From Pseudomonas sp. P8_229 (GTDB taxonomy: Bacteria > Pseudomonadota > Gammaproteobacteria > Pseudomonadales > Pseudomonadaceae), in NCBI RefSeq assembly GCF_034008635.1, contig NZ_CP125378.1, forward strand, positions 4,278,501-4,342,500: DNA of 64,000 bases. The letters run 5' to 3'. This document shows positions 24,510-35,001 of the stretch, piece by piece. Both the position numbers and the translations under genes were made by a program. How positions within the stretch are numbered: the first letter of the stretch is position 1; each line of letters opens with the position of its first letter. The notes below the pieces were generated by a model. The model saw only the letters and a program-made list of their open reading frames with translations. It did no database searches and was not told where the DNA came from.

Positions 24510-24983
24510 ATGCGTATTGGCCACGGCTACGATGTGCACCGTTTCGCTGAAGGCGATTTCATTACTCTGGGCGGCGTGCGCATTGCACACGGCTTCGGGC
24601 TGCTCGCTCACTCCGACGGTGACGTCCTGCTGCACGCCTTGAGCGATGCCTTGCTCGGCGCCGCTGCGCTGGGCGATATCGGCAAACACTTTCCGGACAC
24701 CGACCCGCAATTCAAGGGCGCTGACAGTCGTGTGCTGCTGCGTCATGTGGTCGCGCTGATCCATGCCAAGGGCTGGAAAATCGGTAACGTCGATAACACC
24801 ATCGTTGCCCAGGCGCCGAAAATGGCCCCGCATATCGAATCGATGCGCGCGTTGATCGCCGCCGATCTTCAAGTTGAGTTGGATCAAGTGAACGTGAAAG
24901 CTACCACCACCGAAAAGCTTGGCTTTGTCGGTCGCGAAGAAGGCATCGCCGTGCATTCCGTTGCCTTGTTGCTGCGCGCATGA
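24510..24983 (+). CDS. ispF: 2-C-methyl-D-erythritol 2,4-cyclodiphosphate synthase
   Basis: Fifth MEP-pathway enzyme. ATG 24510 gives [12 protein letters not shown], the canonical N-terminus with the zinc ligands Asp and His (DVH), 157 residues in all. Other signatures are [20 protein letters not shown] and [10 protein letters not shown]. It overlaps truD by 4 bp. The start codon directly follows a terminator T tract, so initiation may be weak or leaderless-like. Confidence 0.95.
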   Translation: MRIGHGYDVHRFAEGDFITLGGVRIAHGFGLLAHSDGDVLLHALSDALLGAAALGDIGKHFPDTDPQFKGADSRVLLRHVVALIHAKGWKIGNVDNTIVAQAPKMAPHIESMRALIAADLQVELDQVNVKATTTEKLGFVGREEGIAVHSVALLLRA

Positions 24984-26025
24984 ACGAACTGCAATTGCTT
25001 GGCCCACGCGCCTATGGCGAACCCCTGGGTACTGCGGTACTGAAAGCCATCGCGGAAGATTTTCAGGTCGATGAAGTGCTCGACATCCCGTTCAGCGGCG
25101 ATGGCGAACACCTGTGGATCTGGGTGGAAAAACGCGGCCTGAACACCGAAGAAGCAGCGCGGCGGATTGCCAAGGCGGCCGGCGTGCCATTACGCACCGT
25201 CAGCTATGCGGGGCTCAAGGATCGGCAGGCGCTGACCCGCCAGTGGTTCAGCGTGCAACTGCCGGGCAAGGCTGATCCGGATCTGTCGGCAGCGGAAAAC
25301 GACACGCTGAAGATCCTCAAGACCACGCGCCACAAGCGCAAGCTGCAACGCGGCGCGCATTCGGCCAACGGCTTTACCTTGCGCCTGACCCAGTTCGCCG
25401 GCGACAAGGAGGCGATCGAGCAGCGTCTGCAACTGATCGTCAAACAAGGCATCCCCAATTATTTCGGCGCCCAGCGTTTCGGCCATGACGGCGGCAACGT
25501 CGTTGATGCGCGTGCCTGGGCCGCGCGCAAGGCGCTGCCGGAGCAGCGCAATGTGCGCTCGCGGCTGCTGTCGACGGCGCGCAGTTTTCTGTTCAATCAA
25601 GTGCTGGCGGCGCGGGTGGCTGATGGCACCTGGCAGCAGGCGCAGGTTGGCGATCTGCTGGCGTTCACCGACAGCCGCAGTTTTTTCCCGGCGGGTGTTG
25701 CCGAATGCAGCGATCCGCGCCTGGCGATTCTCGACCTGCACCCGACCGGGCCGCAGTGGGGCGAAGGTGACTCACCGGCCGCCGGCGCTGTCCATGATCT
25801 GGAGCAGGGGATTGCCGAGCGTGAAGCGGATCTGCGCGATTGGTTGATCAATGCCGGAATGAGCCACGAACGTCGCATCCTGCGGCTGCCCATTGGCGGG
25901 TTGTCGTGGCATTATCCCCAGCCTGACATTCTGCAACTGGAATTCGTCCTCCCGGCCGGATGCTTCGCCACCGTATTGGTGCGCGAGCTCGTTGATCTGG
26001 TGCCGGTGGGGCAGACGGACAGCCC

Positions 26026-26038
<13 letters not shown>
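24980..26038 (+). CDS. truD: tRNA pseudouridine(13) synthase TruD
   Basis: Isomerises U13 in tRNA-Glu. The 352-residue product has the catalytic aspartate in [15 protein letters not shown] and the family insertion (TRUD) domain in the middle third. It overlaps surE by 13 bp (surE ATG 26026, truD stop 26036-26038), so the genes are translationally coupled. Confidence 0.95.
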
Positions 26039-27452
<1,414 letters not shown>

Positions 27453-27664
27453 GCATTTGTTTACAGGCGCTGAATTCCTTTCGCTGGACCGGGTCTTACA
27501 CCGGCAGCAAGGAGTTAAACACTACGAATTGTCCACGGGCAAACGTGTGCGTGAAGCGTTTTCGCATCTTTAACGGTAAAGCCTGTGCGGCCCGTTATAC
27601 TTGCGACACTACTTGCCGCAACACGGCATTCCACATATTTCAGCCACCACAAAGGGAGCGGCGG

Positions 27665-28546
27665 GTGAGTCTCACAGTCATTGCGCAGCGTATGGGTAAC
27701 ACGAGCTTTCAGCGCCTGGTGACTGGCCTTGTATTGAGCACCTTGCTGGTCGGTTGCTCCAGCACCAAATCGAGCAACGTGCGGGTGGTCGATCGCAACG
27801 GTGCAGTGGCCCAGCGTCCTGCCGTCACGACCGGGCAGTATGTAGTCCGTCCGGGCGATACGCTGTTTTCCATCGCTTTTCGCTACGGCTGGGACTACAA
27901 AGCCCTTGCCGCCCGGAACAATATTCCTACGCCGTACACGATCCATCCGGGTCAGACGATTCGCTTCGATGGCCGCACCGGTTCAACGCCGACGGCGGTG
28001 GTGAGCAACAGCAGTTCTTCGCCATCTTCGTCGAGCAAAACCACGGTAATCCGGCGCCAGGCGAACGGCACGACCACCACCACGGTGACCGGTTCCGGAG
28101 CCGCTTCTGCGGGGGCTGCACCGTCCGTCGCGAGCAAACCGGCACCGGCCCCACTGCCTCCACCGGGGCCAGCCCCGACCGGCTGGGGATGGCCATCTAA
28201 TGGCATTCTGATTGGAAAATTCTCTTCAAACGGTAGTTTGAATAAAGGAATTGATATCGCCGGAGATTTGGGACAGCCTGTTTTAGCTGCGTCTGATGGG
28301 ACGGTGGTTTACGCCGGGAGTGGCTTAAGGGGCTACGGCGAATTAGTCATCATCAAACACAGCGAAACCTACGTCAGTGCCTACGGACATAACCGCAGGC
28401 TGTTGGTACGGGAGGGGCAGCAGGTCAAGGTCGGACAGACAATTGCCGAAATGGGGTCAACGGGTACAGACCGGGTGAAACTGCATTTTGAGATTCGCCG
28501 ACAAGGTAAACCAGTAGATCCGCTGCAGTTCCTGCCCAGACGTTGA
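27665..28546 (+). CDS. nlpD: NlpD, lipoprotein activator of cell-wall amidase
   Basis: Outer-membrane lipoprotein that activates the septal amidase AmiC. GTG 27665 follows AAAGGGAGCG and gives 293 residues; an ATG nine codons later is an alternative. The lipobox is LVGC, followed by SSTKSS. A LysM domain (YVVRPGDTLFSIAFRYGW...) comes next, then a Ser/Thr/Pro-rich linker and a C-terminal LytM (M23) domain. The LytM metal sites are degenerate: KGIDIA where active enzymes have HxGxD, and LHFEIR where they have HxH. This fits an activator with no peptidase activity of its own. The rpoS promoter region lies inside this gene. Confidence 0.93.
   Translation: MSLTVIAQRMGNTSFQRLVTGLVLSTLLVGCSSTKSSNVRVVDRNGAVAQRPAVTTGQYVVRPGDTLFSIAFRYGWDYKALAARNNIPTPYTIHPGQTIRFDGRTGSTPTAVVSNSSSSPSSSSKTTVIRRQANGTTTTTVTGSGAASAGAAPSVASKPAPAPLPPPGPAPTGWGWPSNGILIGKFSSNGSLNKGIDIAGDLGQPVLAASDGTVVYAGSGLRGYGELVIIKHSETYVSAYGHNRRLLVREGQQVKVGQTIAEMGSTGTDRVKLHFEIRRQGKPVDPLQFLPRR
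28227..28240. promoter_or_regulatory. PsrA-type binding site inside nlpD, upstream of rpoS
   Basis: CAAAC GGTA GTTTG is a perfect inverted repeat matching the (C/G)AAAC-N2-4-GTTT(G/C) box described for the TetR-family regulator PsrA in the rpoS promoters of pseudomonads. It lies about 410 bp before the rpoS start codon, within the nlpD coding sequence, where the known rpoS promoter is found. Confidence 0.7.
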
Positions 28547-28651
28547 TTTGAGGCCAGCCTGTTCCGTCGCGTAGAGGGGACAGGCTCCAGCGCTGCCAAG
28601 GATAAAGGCGTCGCTTGAGCTTGGGGTCGAACTCACCAAAGGACTATAACA

Positions 28652-29662
28652 ATGGCTCTCAGTAAAGAAGTGCCGGAGTTTGACATCGACGATGAGGTTC
28701 TCCTTATGGAGACCGGCATCGATTCGGAATCTTCGATGTCGAATGATGAAGGGGCTGCTCCACCTTCCGTTCGTTCCAAATCCAAACACTCCGCTTCACT
28801 TAAACAACACAAGTACATCGACTACACTCGGGCACTCGATGCCACGCAGCTGTACCTCAACGAAATCGGCTTTTCCCCACTGCTCTCCCCGGAGGAAGAA
28901 GTTCATTTTGCGCGCCTGTCGCAAAGTGGCGATCCTGCCGGGCGCAAGCGCATGATTGAAAGTAACCTGCGGCTGGTCGTGAAGATCGCCCGGCGTTACG
29001 TCAATCGGGGGCTGTCGCTGCTGGATCTGATCGAAGAGGGCAACCTCGGCTTGATCCGCGCGGTGGAAAAGTTCGATCCCGAGCGCGGTTTCCGCTTCTC
29101 GACCTACGCCACCTGGTGGATTCGTCAGACCATCGAGCGCGCGATCATGAATCAGACCCGGACCATCCGGTTGCCGATCCATGTGGTCAAGGAACTCAAC
29201 GTGTACCTGCGGGCGGCACGGGAGCTGACGCAAAAGCTCGATCACGAACCTTCACCCGAAGAAATCGCCAACCTGCTGGAAAAACCGGTGGGCGAGGTCA
29301 AGCGCATGCTCGGCCTGAACGAGCGGGTTTCTTCGGTCGACGTCTCGCTGGGTCCGGATTCGGATAAAACCCTGCTGGACACCCTGACGGATGACCGTCC
29401 GACCGATCCATGCGAGCTGCTGCAGGATGACGACCTGTCGCAAAGCATCGATCAATGGCTCTCGGAACTGACCGACAAGCAGCGCGAGGTGGTCGTACGC
29501 CGCTTCGGCCTGCGCGGCCATGAGAGCAGCACGCTGGAAGATGTAGGCCTGGAGATCGGCCTGACCCGGGAACGGGTGCGGCAGATCCAAGTGGAGGGCC
29601 TCAAGCGCCTTCGTGAAATTCTCGAGAAGAATGGCCTGTCGAGCGAGTCGCTGTTTCAGTAA
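28652..29662 (+). CDS. rpoS: stationary-phase sigma factor RpoS (sigma-38)
   Basis: Master sigma factor of stationary phase and general stress. The 336-residue product has region 1.2 ([17 protein letters not shown]), region 2 ([34 protein letters not shown] and [18 protein letters not shown]), region 3 and the region 4 helix-turn-helix ([20 protein letters not shown]). AAAGGA lies about 10 bp before the ATG. A strong terminator follows, and the Gac/Rsm RNA gene rsmZ lies downstream. Confidence 0.98.
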   Translation: MALSKEVPEFDIDDEVLLMETGIDSESSMSNDEGAAPPSVRSKSKHSASLKQHKYIDYTRALDATQLYLNEIGFSPLLSPEEEVHFARLSQSGDPAGRKRMIESNLRLVVKIARRYVNRGLSLLDLIEEGNLGLIRAVEKFDPERGFRFSTYATWWIRQTIERAIMNQTRTIRLPIHVVKELNVYLRAARELTQKLDHEPSPEEIANLLEKPVGEVKRMLGLNERVSSVDVSLGPDSDKTLLDTLTDDRPTDPCELLQDDDLSQSIDQWLSELTDKQREVVVRRFGLRGHESSTLEDVGLEIGLTRERVRQIQVEGLKRLREILEKNGLSSESLFQ

Positions 29663-29684
29663 GCGCCTTTGATCGACCGCCCAC

Positions 29685-29714
29685 AAAAAGCCCCGACTGG
29701 TTCGGGGCTTTTTG
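29685..29714 (+). terminator. rpoS terminator
   Basis: AAAAAGCCCCGA pairs with TTCGGGGCTTTTT around CTGG, followed by T residues: a strong intrinsic terminator 22 bp after the stop. The A-rich left arm means it could also work on the opposite strand. Confidence 0.9.
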
Positions 29715-29745
29715 TTGTCTGCTCGAGCATCGAATGGGATTTCCT

Positions 29746-29844
29746 GTGGCGAGGGAGCTTGCTCCCGCTGGGGCATGAAGTGGCCACGCTTTATCTGGAA
29801 CAGGGTCTGCTGCGCAGTCTGGCGGGAGCAAGCGCCCTCACCAC
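29746..29844 (+). repeat. REP pair (GTGGCGAGGGAGCTTGCTCC type)
   Basis: Arms at 29746-29768 and 29822-29844 are inverted with two mismatches. This is a different REP family from those after accA and ispD. It lies in the 620-bp rpoS-fdxA gap, whose other contents are the rsmZ activation site, promoter and RNA. Confidence 0.8.
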
Positions 29845-29897
29845 GCTACTCATTGCCAGACATACGGTCGGCATTTTTATCGTTTGTAGTCTCTCGG

Positions 29898-29915
29898 TGT
29901 AAGCCTTGGCTTACT
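29898..29915 (+). promoter_or_regulatory. GacA upstream activating sequence of rsmZ
   Basis: TGTAAG CCTTGG CTTACT matches the GacA box TGTAAG-N6-CTTACA at 11 of 12 conserved positions. It is centred about 180 bp upstream of the inferred rsmZ start, the long spacing reported for rsmZ in P. fluorescens. The AT-rich linker (29955-30015) between box and promoter is a plausible site for DNA-bending proteins. Confidence 0.85.
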
Positions 29916-30051
29916 CTTTCGTAAGTCTTCCCTATTTTTCCAGGACGGCAGACGTCGATTGCACTTGGCGGTGCTTTTTAACCTATTGATTTGTATATTT
30001 ATTTTTTAATGTGAAGTGCTTATTACAGCGCTTTTCGGCCATCAGGGTCGA

Positions 30052-30079
30052 TTGCTCCGGGCAGGGAATTCTTTAGTAT
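30052..30079 (+). promoter_or_regulatory. rsmZ core promoter
   Basis: A -10 element TAGTAT (30074-30079) lies 9 bp before the expected RNA start TGTCGACGG. TTGCTC (30052-30057) is a plausible -35 at 16-bp spacing. Confidence 0.6.
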
Positions 30080-30087
30080 CTGGGTTG

Positions 30088-30217
30088 TGTCGACGGACAG
30101 ACACGCCCTTCAAGGATGAGGGGAAAGGACATCGCAGGAGGCGATTCATCAGGACGATGAAAAGGAATACAGGGAATAGGGAAAAAATGTGGGCGGGTCA
30201 AACCGCCCCTTTTTTTT
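30088..30217 (+). ncRNA. rsmZ: RsmZ, GGA-rich small RNA that sequesters RsmA/RsmE
   Basis: The RNA begins TGTCGACGGACAGACAC and contains repeated GGA motifs (CAAGGATGAG, AAAGGAC, GCAGGAGGC, TCAGGACG, AAAGGAATA, CAGGGAA), several of which fall in small stem-loops such as ATCGCAGGAGGCGAT and TCATCAGGACGATGA. It ends in a GGGCGG/CCGCCC hairpin followed by eight T residues (30191-30217). Position between rpoS and fdxA, start sequence, GacA box and terminator all match RsmZ of fluorescent pseudomonads. By family knowledge it titrates RsmA/RsmE and so relieves translational repression of secondary metabolism genes. Confidence 0.93.
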
Positions 30218-30245
30218 GCCCGTAAAAAGCTAAAGGCAGAAAAGC

Positions 30246-30271
30246 AAAAAGGCCCGCAAGGGGCCTTTTCA
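30246..30271 (-). terminator. fdxA terminator
   Basis: Read on the minus strand, GGCCCC and GGGCC arms form a hairpin followed by five T residues. It lies 15 bp past the fdxA stop. The rsmZ terminator lies just beyond it in the opposite orientation. Confidence 0.75.
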
Positions 30272-30285
30272 GAACGCGCGACAGA

Positions 30286-30609
30286 TCAGCGTTCGAGGTC
30301 TTTGATCTTGCCTTTGACGCCATCCCACTCTTCGGCATCCGGCAGCGATTCTTTCTTCTCGGTGATGTTCGGCCAGATTTCAGCCAATTCAACGTTCAGT
30401 TGAATGAACTCCTGCATCTCTTCCGGAACTTCGTCCTCGGAGAAAATGGCCACGGCCGGGCATTCTGGTTCGCACAGGGCGCAGTCGATGCACTCGTCCG
30501 GGTGAATTACCAGGAAGTTCGGGCCTTCGTAAAAGCAGTCCACCGGACACACTTCTACGCAGTCGGTGTACTTGCACTTGATGCAGTTGTCGGTGACGAC
30601 GAAGGTCAT
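30286..30609 (-). CDS. fdxA: 7Fe ferredoxin FdxA
   Basis: Small electron carrier of 107 residues. The start at 30609 gives [17 protein letters not shown] and has GAGGAG 11 bp upstream; the open frame continues 14 codons further without support. The cysteine pattern [17 protein letters not shown] plus [12 protein letters not shown] fits one [3Fe-4S] and one [4Fe-4S] cluster. It is the conserved neighbour of mutS in Pseudomonas. Confidence 0.95.
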   Translation of the reverse strand: MTFVVTDNCIKCKYTDCVEVCPVDCFYEGPNFLVIHPDECIDCALCEPECPAVAIFSEDEVPEEMQEFIQLNVELAEIWPNITEKKESLPDAEEWDGVKGKIKDLER

Positions 30610-30772
30610 TTCTAATTTTCTCCTCAGGCGGCGGCAGCGTTGCCCCTTCACGGTTGGGGTCGCCAGGTTCGGGAGCGATGTCTGCCAGCCAGGCTATTAG
30701 CCAGCAGCATCCCAAACCGCGCGAGATTCTAACAGCTTGAAGCCGTTTGCGTTATATCCGGTTCTTCGGTGC

Positions 30773-33376
30773 TTAGATCCGGTTCTTAAGTGCATATAAC
30801 AATTCGAGCGCTCGACGCGGGGTCAGGTCATCGAGATCCACTTTCGCCAACTCATCCAGCACCGGATGCGGCAGGCTGGCAAACATGTCGCTCTGCTGCG
30901 GGGCGGCCGGCTTGCCTTTGATGGCAGGCTTGGGCGCTTCATGCGGCAATGCGGTGTCTTCCAGTCGGCTCAGGTGCTCACGGGCACGCACGATCACTTC
31001 GCTCGGCACGCCGGCCAGTTGCGCCACGGCCAGGCCGTAGCTCTGGCTGGCAGGCCCCGGCAACACGTGGTGCAGGAACACGATGCGTTCGTTGTGCTCG
31101 GTGGCGTTGAGGTGCACGTTGGCTACCAGCGGCTCGGCTTCCGGCAACACGGTGAGTTCAAAATAGTGCGTCGCAAATAGAGTATAGGCACGCAGATGCG
31201 CCAGACGCTCGGCCGCAGCCCAAGCCAGGGACAAGCCGTCGAATGTACTGGTGCCGCGTCCGACTTCATCCATCAACACCAGGCTGCGCTCGGTGGCGTT
31301 GTGCAGGATGTTGGCGGTTTCGCTCATCTCGACCATGAAGGTCGAGCGGCCGCCGGCCAGGTCGTCGCTGGAGCCGATCCGGGTGAAGATCCGGTCCACC
31401 AGCGACAGTTCGCAACTGGCTGCCGGCACGAAGCTGCCGATATGCGCCAACAGCACGATCAAAGCGGTTTGGCGCATGTAGGTGGATTTACCGCCCATGT
31501 TCGGGCCGGTGATCACCAGCATCCGGGTGTTGTCATCCAGGCTCAGGTCGTTGGCCACAAACGGCGTGGTCAGCACCTGCTCGACCACCGGGTGACGACC
31601 TTGGGTGATGCGCATGCACGGCTCGCTGACGAAACGCGGGCAATTCAGATCAAGATTCAGCGCACGCTCGGCGAGGTTGCTCAGCACATCCAGTTCCGCC
31701 AGCGCACCGGCAGTGTCCTGCAGCGGCGGCAACTGGCTGATCAGATCTTCCAGCAGCGCCTCGTAGAGCATCTTCTCGCGCGCAAGCGCACGGCTCTTGG
31801 CCGAGAGTGCCTTGTCTTCGAACTCTTTCAACTCCGGCGTGATGAAACGCTCGGCGCCTTTGAGCGTCTGGCGACGGATGTAGTCTGCCGGAGCGGATTC
31901 CGCCTGCTTGCTCGGCAGTTCGATAAAGTAGCCGTGAATGCGGTTGTACCCGACTTTCAGGTTGGCCAGGCCGGTGCGGGCCTTTTCCCGGGCTTCCAGA
32001 TCGATCAGGAACTGGCCGGCGTTTTCGCTCAGCGATTGCAGTTCGTCGAGTTCACTGTCGTAACCGGTTTTCAGCACGCCGCCGTCGCGGATCACCGCTG
32101 GCGGGTTGTCGATAATGGCTTTTTCCAGCAGCGCTGCCAGCTCCGGGTAGGTGCTGGTGGTGGTCGCCAGGCGCTGCAGGTGCGGCGCTTCCAGGTCGGT
32201 CATCGCCACTTGCAGTTGCGGCAGGGCGCCGAGGGCATCGCGCAGGCGGGCGAGGTCACGGGGCCGCGCATTGCGCAGACCGATCCGCGCCAGAATCCGC
32301 TCGATGTCGCCGATCTCCTTGAGCTGCGGTTGGAGCTTTTCGAAGCGATAGCCGTCGAGCAGACAGGTGATCGACGTCTGGCGCGCCAGCAGCACGGTCA
32401 GATCGCGCAGCGGACGGTTTAGCCAACGGGTCAGCAAACGGCTGCCCATCGCGGTCTGGCAGCGATCGACCACTGATTGCAGGGTGTTGTCGCGGCCACC
32501 GGCCAGGTTGGTGTCGAGTTCCAGGTTGCGGCGGCTCGCGCCGTCGAGCACCACGGTGTCATCCAGACGCTCATGGCGCAGGCTGCGCAGATGGGGCAGG
32601 GCGGTACGCTGGGTTTCCTTGGCGTAGGCCAAGAGGCAGCCAGCAGCGCCGATGGCCAGGGTCAGGTTTTCGCAGCCAAAACCTTTCAGGTCCTGGGTGG
32701 AGAACTGCTGGCAGAGGCTTTTCAGCGCCGAATCACGCTCGAAATCCCACGGTGCGCGACGACTGACGCCACGGCGTTTTTCCGCCGGCAGGTCTCTTGG
32801 CCAGTCATCCGGGATCAGCAACTCGACCGGGTTGACCCGCTCCAGTTCCGCCAACAGATTTTCCCAGCCTTTGATTTCCGACACGCTGAAGTTGCCGCTG
32901 GTGATGTCCAGCACGGCCAGACCGAACAGACGTTCGTCACCCAGCAACGCGGCGATCAGGTTGTCGCGGCGCTCATCGAGCAGCGCCTCATCACTGACTG
33001 TACCCGGCGTGAGGATCCGCACCACCTGACGCTCAACCGGGCCTTTGCTGGTTGCCGGGTCACCGACCTGCTCGCAGATCACCACCGACTCGCCGAGCTT
33101 GACCAGTTTCGCCAGGTAGCCTTCCGCCGCGTGGTAAGGAATCCCACACATCGGAATCGCCTGCCCCGCCGACTGACCGCGCGCGGTCAGGGTGATGTCG
33201 AGCAACTTGGCAGCCTTCTTCGCATCTTCATAGAAGATCTCGTAGAAGTCGCCCATGCGATAGAACATCAGCTGATCCGGGTGCTGATTCTTCAGGCGCC
33301 AGTATTGCTGCATCATCGGGGTGTGGCTGGAAACGTCGGTTTTCAAAGGCTTTGACTCTATCTGTCTATTTGACAC
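30773..33376 (-). CDS. mutS: DNA mismatch repair protein MutS with an element-supplied N-terminus
   Basis: Mismatch-recognition ATPase. The mismatch-wedge motif (FYE in [12 protein letters not shown]), connector, lever and clamp domains, and the Walker [10 protein letters not shown] are intact over 867 residues. The 5' end is abnormal: the frame opens with GTG 33376 and encodes [15 protein letters not shown] before joining the normal [11 protein letters not shown]. An orphan copy of the normal beginning ([18 protein letters not shown]) lies 5.1 kb away. GTG 33376 has no good Shine-Dalgarno; TTG 33346 or the ATG pair at 33316/33313 are alternative starts. The gene begins 17 bp after a broken integrase gene on the same strand. 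Confidence 0.95.
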   Translation of the reverse strand: MSNRQIESKPLKTDVSSHTPMMQQYWRLKNQHPDQLMFYRMGDFYEIFYEDAKKAAKLLDITLTARGQSAGQAIPMCGIPYHAAEGYLAKLVKLGESVVICEQVGDPATSKGPVERQVVRILTPGTVSDEALLDERRDNLIAALLGDERLFGLAVLDITSGNFSVSEIKGWENLLAELERVNPVELLIPDDWPRDLPAEKRRGVSRRAPWDFERDSALKSLCQQFSTQDLKGFGCENLTLAIGAAGCLLAYAKETQRTALPHLRSLRHERLDDTVVLDGASRRNLELDTNLAGGRDNTLQSVVDRCQTAMGSRLLTRWLNRPLRDLTVLLARQTSITCLLDGYRFEKLQPQLKEIGDIERILARIGLRNARPRDLARLRDALGALPQLQVAMTDLEAPHLQRLATTTSTYPELAALLEKAIIDNPPAVIRDGGVLKTGYDSELDELQSLSENAGQFLIDLEAREKARTGLANLKVGYNRIHGYFIELPSKQAESAPADYIRRQTLKGAERFITPELKEFEDKALSAKSRALAREKMLYEALLEDLISQLPPLQDTAGALAELDVLSNLAERALNLDLNCPRFVSEPCMRITQGRHPVVEQVLTTPFVANDLSLDDNTRMLVITGPNMGGKSTYMRQTALIVLLAHIGSFVPAASCELSLVDRIFTRIGSSDDLAGGRSTFMVEMSETANILHNATERSLVLMDEVGRGTSTFDGLSLAWAAAERLAHLRAYTLFATHYFELTVLPEAEPLVANVHLNATEHNERIVFLHHVLPGPASQSYGLAVAQLAGVPSEVIVRAREHLSRLEDTALPHEAPKPAIKGKPAAPQQSDMFASLPHPVLDELAKVDLDDLTPRRALELLYALKNRI
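33306..33326. repeat. attachment-site copy at the mutS junction
   Basis: TGCTGCATCATCGGGGTGTG is repeated with one mismatch at 38437-38457. The two copies bound a 5.1-kb segment that begins with an integrase gene next to this copy. Confidence 0.75.
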
Positions 33377-33393
33377 TGGGTAATTGTCTAATA

Positions 33394-34140
33394 CTACAGG
33401 GATTTTTTCGGCATTGTCGGCGGCTCTGCGATGTCCGTATCGCGCAGGCGCGGATAGCGCGCCGTCATTTTCGCGTCTGTGTGGCCGCCGAGTTTGTGGG
33501 CATTGTTGCCCTGCTTGTCGGTGTCGGTCAGGGACTTCGCGCGGAGGTCGTGCAGCGTTGCCCCGACGACCCCAGCCGCGTCACGGTTGCGCTTGAACGC
33601 ATCCTTCACCGAGCTGTGATGAACAGGTTTTCCGCCTCGCGGCGAGCAGAACAGCGTCAAGCCCCTGATCGTGCGCGGCAGTGCCTTGGTTCTGTCCGCC
33701 AACGCCTCAAGGTCCGGGCTCATCCGCACGATCAGGCGAGCGCCTATCTTCTGCTGTTTGAACGCAATACCTTCCTTCCTCACAGATATCTGACAGGTGA
33801 ATGGATATCACGTCGCTGATGCGCTGCCCGGTCAGGTAGCACACCTCATAGGTAACCCGCATGTTCGGGCTCGCCTTTTCGCAGATCTTTTCAAACTCAG
33901 CATCGGTGATATACCGGTCGCGCCGCTTCTCCGCATGTCGCCGGATTCCTGTGCAGGGATTGGATTCCACCACCTGGCTTTCCAAGGCGTACATGAAGAC
34001 CGTCCTCACAAACGAAATCACCCGGTTCGACATGTTCGGCGTGCTGGCCATTACATTTAGCCTGTACCTAGCTTCTCTTACTGCATCAACCATCGCTTCT
34101 TTCTTGTCGTTTAATATTTTTGCAGTTGGGAGGTGGCTCT
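33394..34140 (-). pseudogene. tyrosine-recombinase integrase, truncated and frameshifted
   Basis: The central part reads in one frame (RVISFVRTVFMYALESQVV, then RYITDAEFEKI and YLTGQRISDV, containing the first catalytic Arg). The C-terminal part reads in another frame ([23 protein letters not shown] with the H-x-x-R pair, [13 protein letters not shown] with His and nucleophile Tyr). The frames part at a duplicated GGAA (TTCC TTCC at 33772-33779 on the + strand). The N-terminal arm-binding domain is missing; the homologous frame fades near 34140, where a + strand gene begins. The catalytic residues survive, but no full-length protein can be made. mutS starts 17 bp past its stop. Confidence 0.85.
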
Positions 34141-34141
34141 G

Positions 34142-34470
34142 ATGAGAATTGATTTGCGTCCAATACGGAGCGATAGCACGCCGAGCATCTTGCGTAGCGG
34201 CAATGCCTTGGTGGTTAATGGTGAGGTATTTGACTTTTCGCCACTGGCTGACGGTGACACGCTTCCTGCCACCGCGATCAACTCGCAGTGGTTTGCGGGC
34301 CAAGTCGATCGCGTCGATGGCCAACTGGCACTGACTATATTCTTGCCGCTACCGATCAATTTCAGCCCGAAGCAGGCATATCCGGAGCCGCTATTCAATG
34401 TTCCTGACGGTGTTGTGAGCCTGCCCCAGCCATTGGCAGATCCATTGTTGCCTTGGAGGCTGCCAAATGA
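34142..34470 (+). pseudogene. phage tail protein remnant (probably frameshifted at its 3' end)
   Basis: ATG 34142 is preceded by GGGAGG. The product starts MRIDLRPIRSDSTPSIL and contains NGEVFDFSPLADGDTLPA, similar to small tail proteins encoded just before the fibre-assembly gene in Pseudomonas siphophages. The frame stays open to 34633 but runs through the next gene in a different frame. A natural overlapping stop (ATGA at 34467-34470) exists in another frame, so a frameshift near the end is likely. Not certain to be broken. Confidence 0.5.
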
Positions 34471-34832
34471 ATGTCGATTGGAGCAAATTGATCACCAAAG
34501 CGATGAAGGATGCTGTTCTAGCTGCTTAGGCGCTTGCTTTGGCAAAAGTCGAGCTTGCGGGCCGAAACAGCATGGCAGTGTCACAGATTTCTCGCATTCT
34601 GGATCGAGTCGACACGATCGGCTTCGGGATTGAAGTGGGAGAGGCAGCCGATGACGATGTTACCGAACAGGCCTCGTTGCTCGTAACTCTGAAGGCCTGG
34701 AAGGTGTACAAGTTCGCGCTCGGCAAGGTCACAGCTCAGGCAATCTGGTATCAGGCGCCTATCTGGCCGCCTGAGCCTCCCACCCCAGAAATTATTGCCA
34801 CCCCAGTTTTCAGCGCCATCGAAACTAACTGA
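34467..34832 (+). pseudogene. tail-fibre-assembly-like gene with an in-frame stop
   Basis: ATG 34467 opens MNVDWSKLITKAMKDAVLAA, then TAG at 34527-34529. The same frame continues with ALALAKVELAGRNSMAVSQI, RVDTIGFGIEVGEA and LKAWKVYKFALGKVT to a TGA at 34830-34832. The part after the stop resembles conserved phage proteins encoded at the end of Pseudomonas siphophage tail operons. One nonsense mutation separates it from an intact gene. Confidence 0.65.
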
Positions 34833-34926
34833 TGTCAAACCTACCCGTGAAATGCCCAAGCTCATGGTTGATTCAGTCAAGAGCTACGCCACCGACCTTG
34901 TCCTGCCGAAAGACTCGTATAGTTAG
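34833..34926 (+). other. short phage gene remnant
   Basis: A short frame encodes MPKLMVDSVKSYATDLVLPK and ends at TAG 34924-34926. It has no recognisable domain, and I read it as leftover tail-region sequence. AT-rich non-coding DNA follows up to the acyltransferase. Confidence 0.3.
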
Positions 34927-35001
34927 GCGGTTCCGTTTATCATTCTAGAGATACATTGGATACAATTTGCCACTGTCGGTAATTTTTCAGGTTTATGTGA
35001 C

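Noticed and set aside
27453..27573. Open frame after pcm (HLFTGAEFLSLDRVLHRQQG...)
   Set aside because: Continuous only with an out-of-frame reading of pcm, with no good start codon or ribosome-binding site and no recognised family.
30016..30225. 69-residue frame in the rpoS-fdxA gap
   Set aside because: Lies over the rsmZ promoter and RNA; the RNA explanation accounts for all features.
34111..34398. 95-residue minus-strand frame beside the integrase
   Set aside because: Antisense to the tail protein remnant; it does not supply the missing integrase N-terminus.
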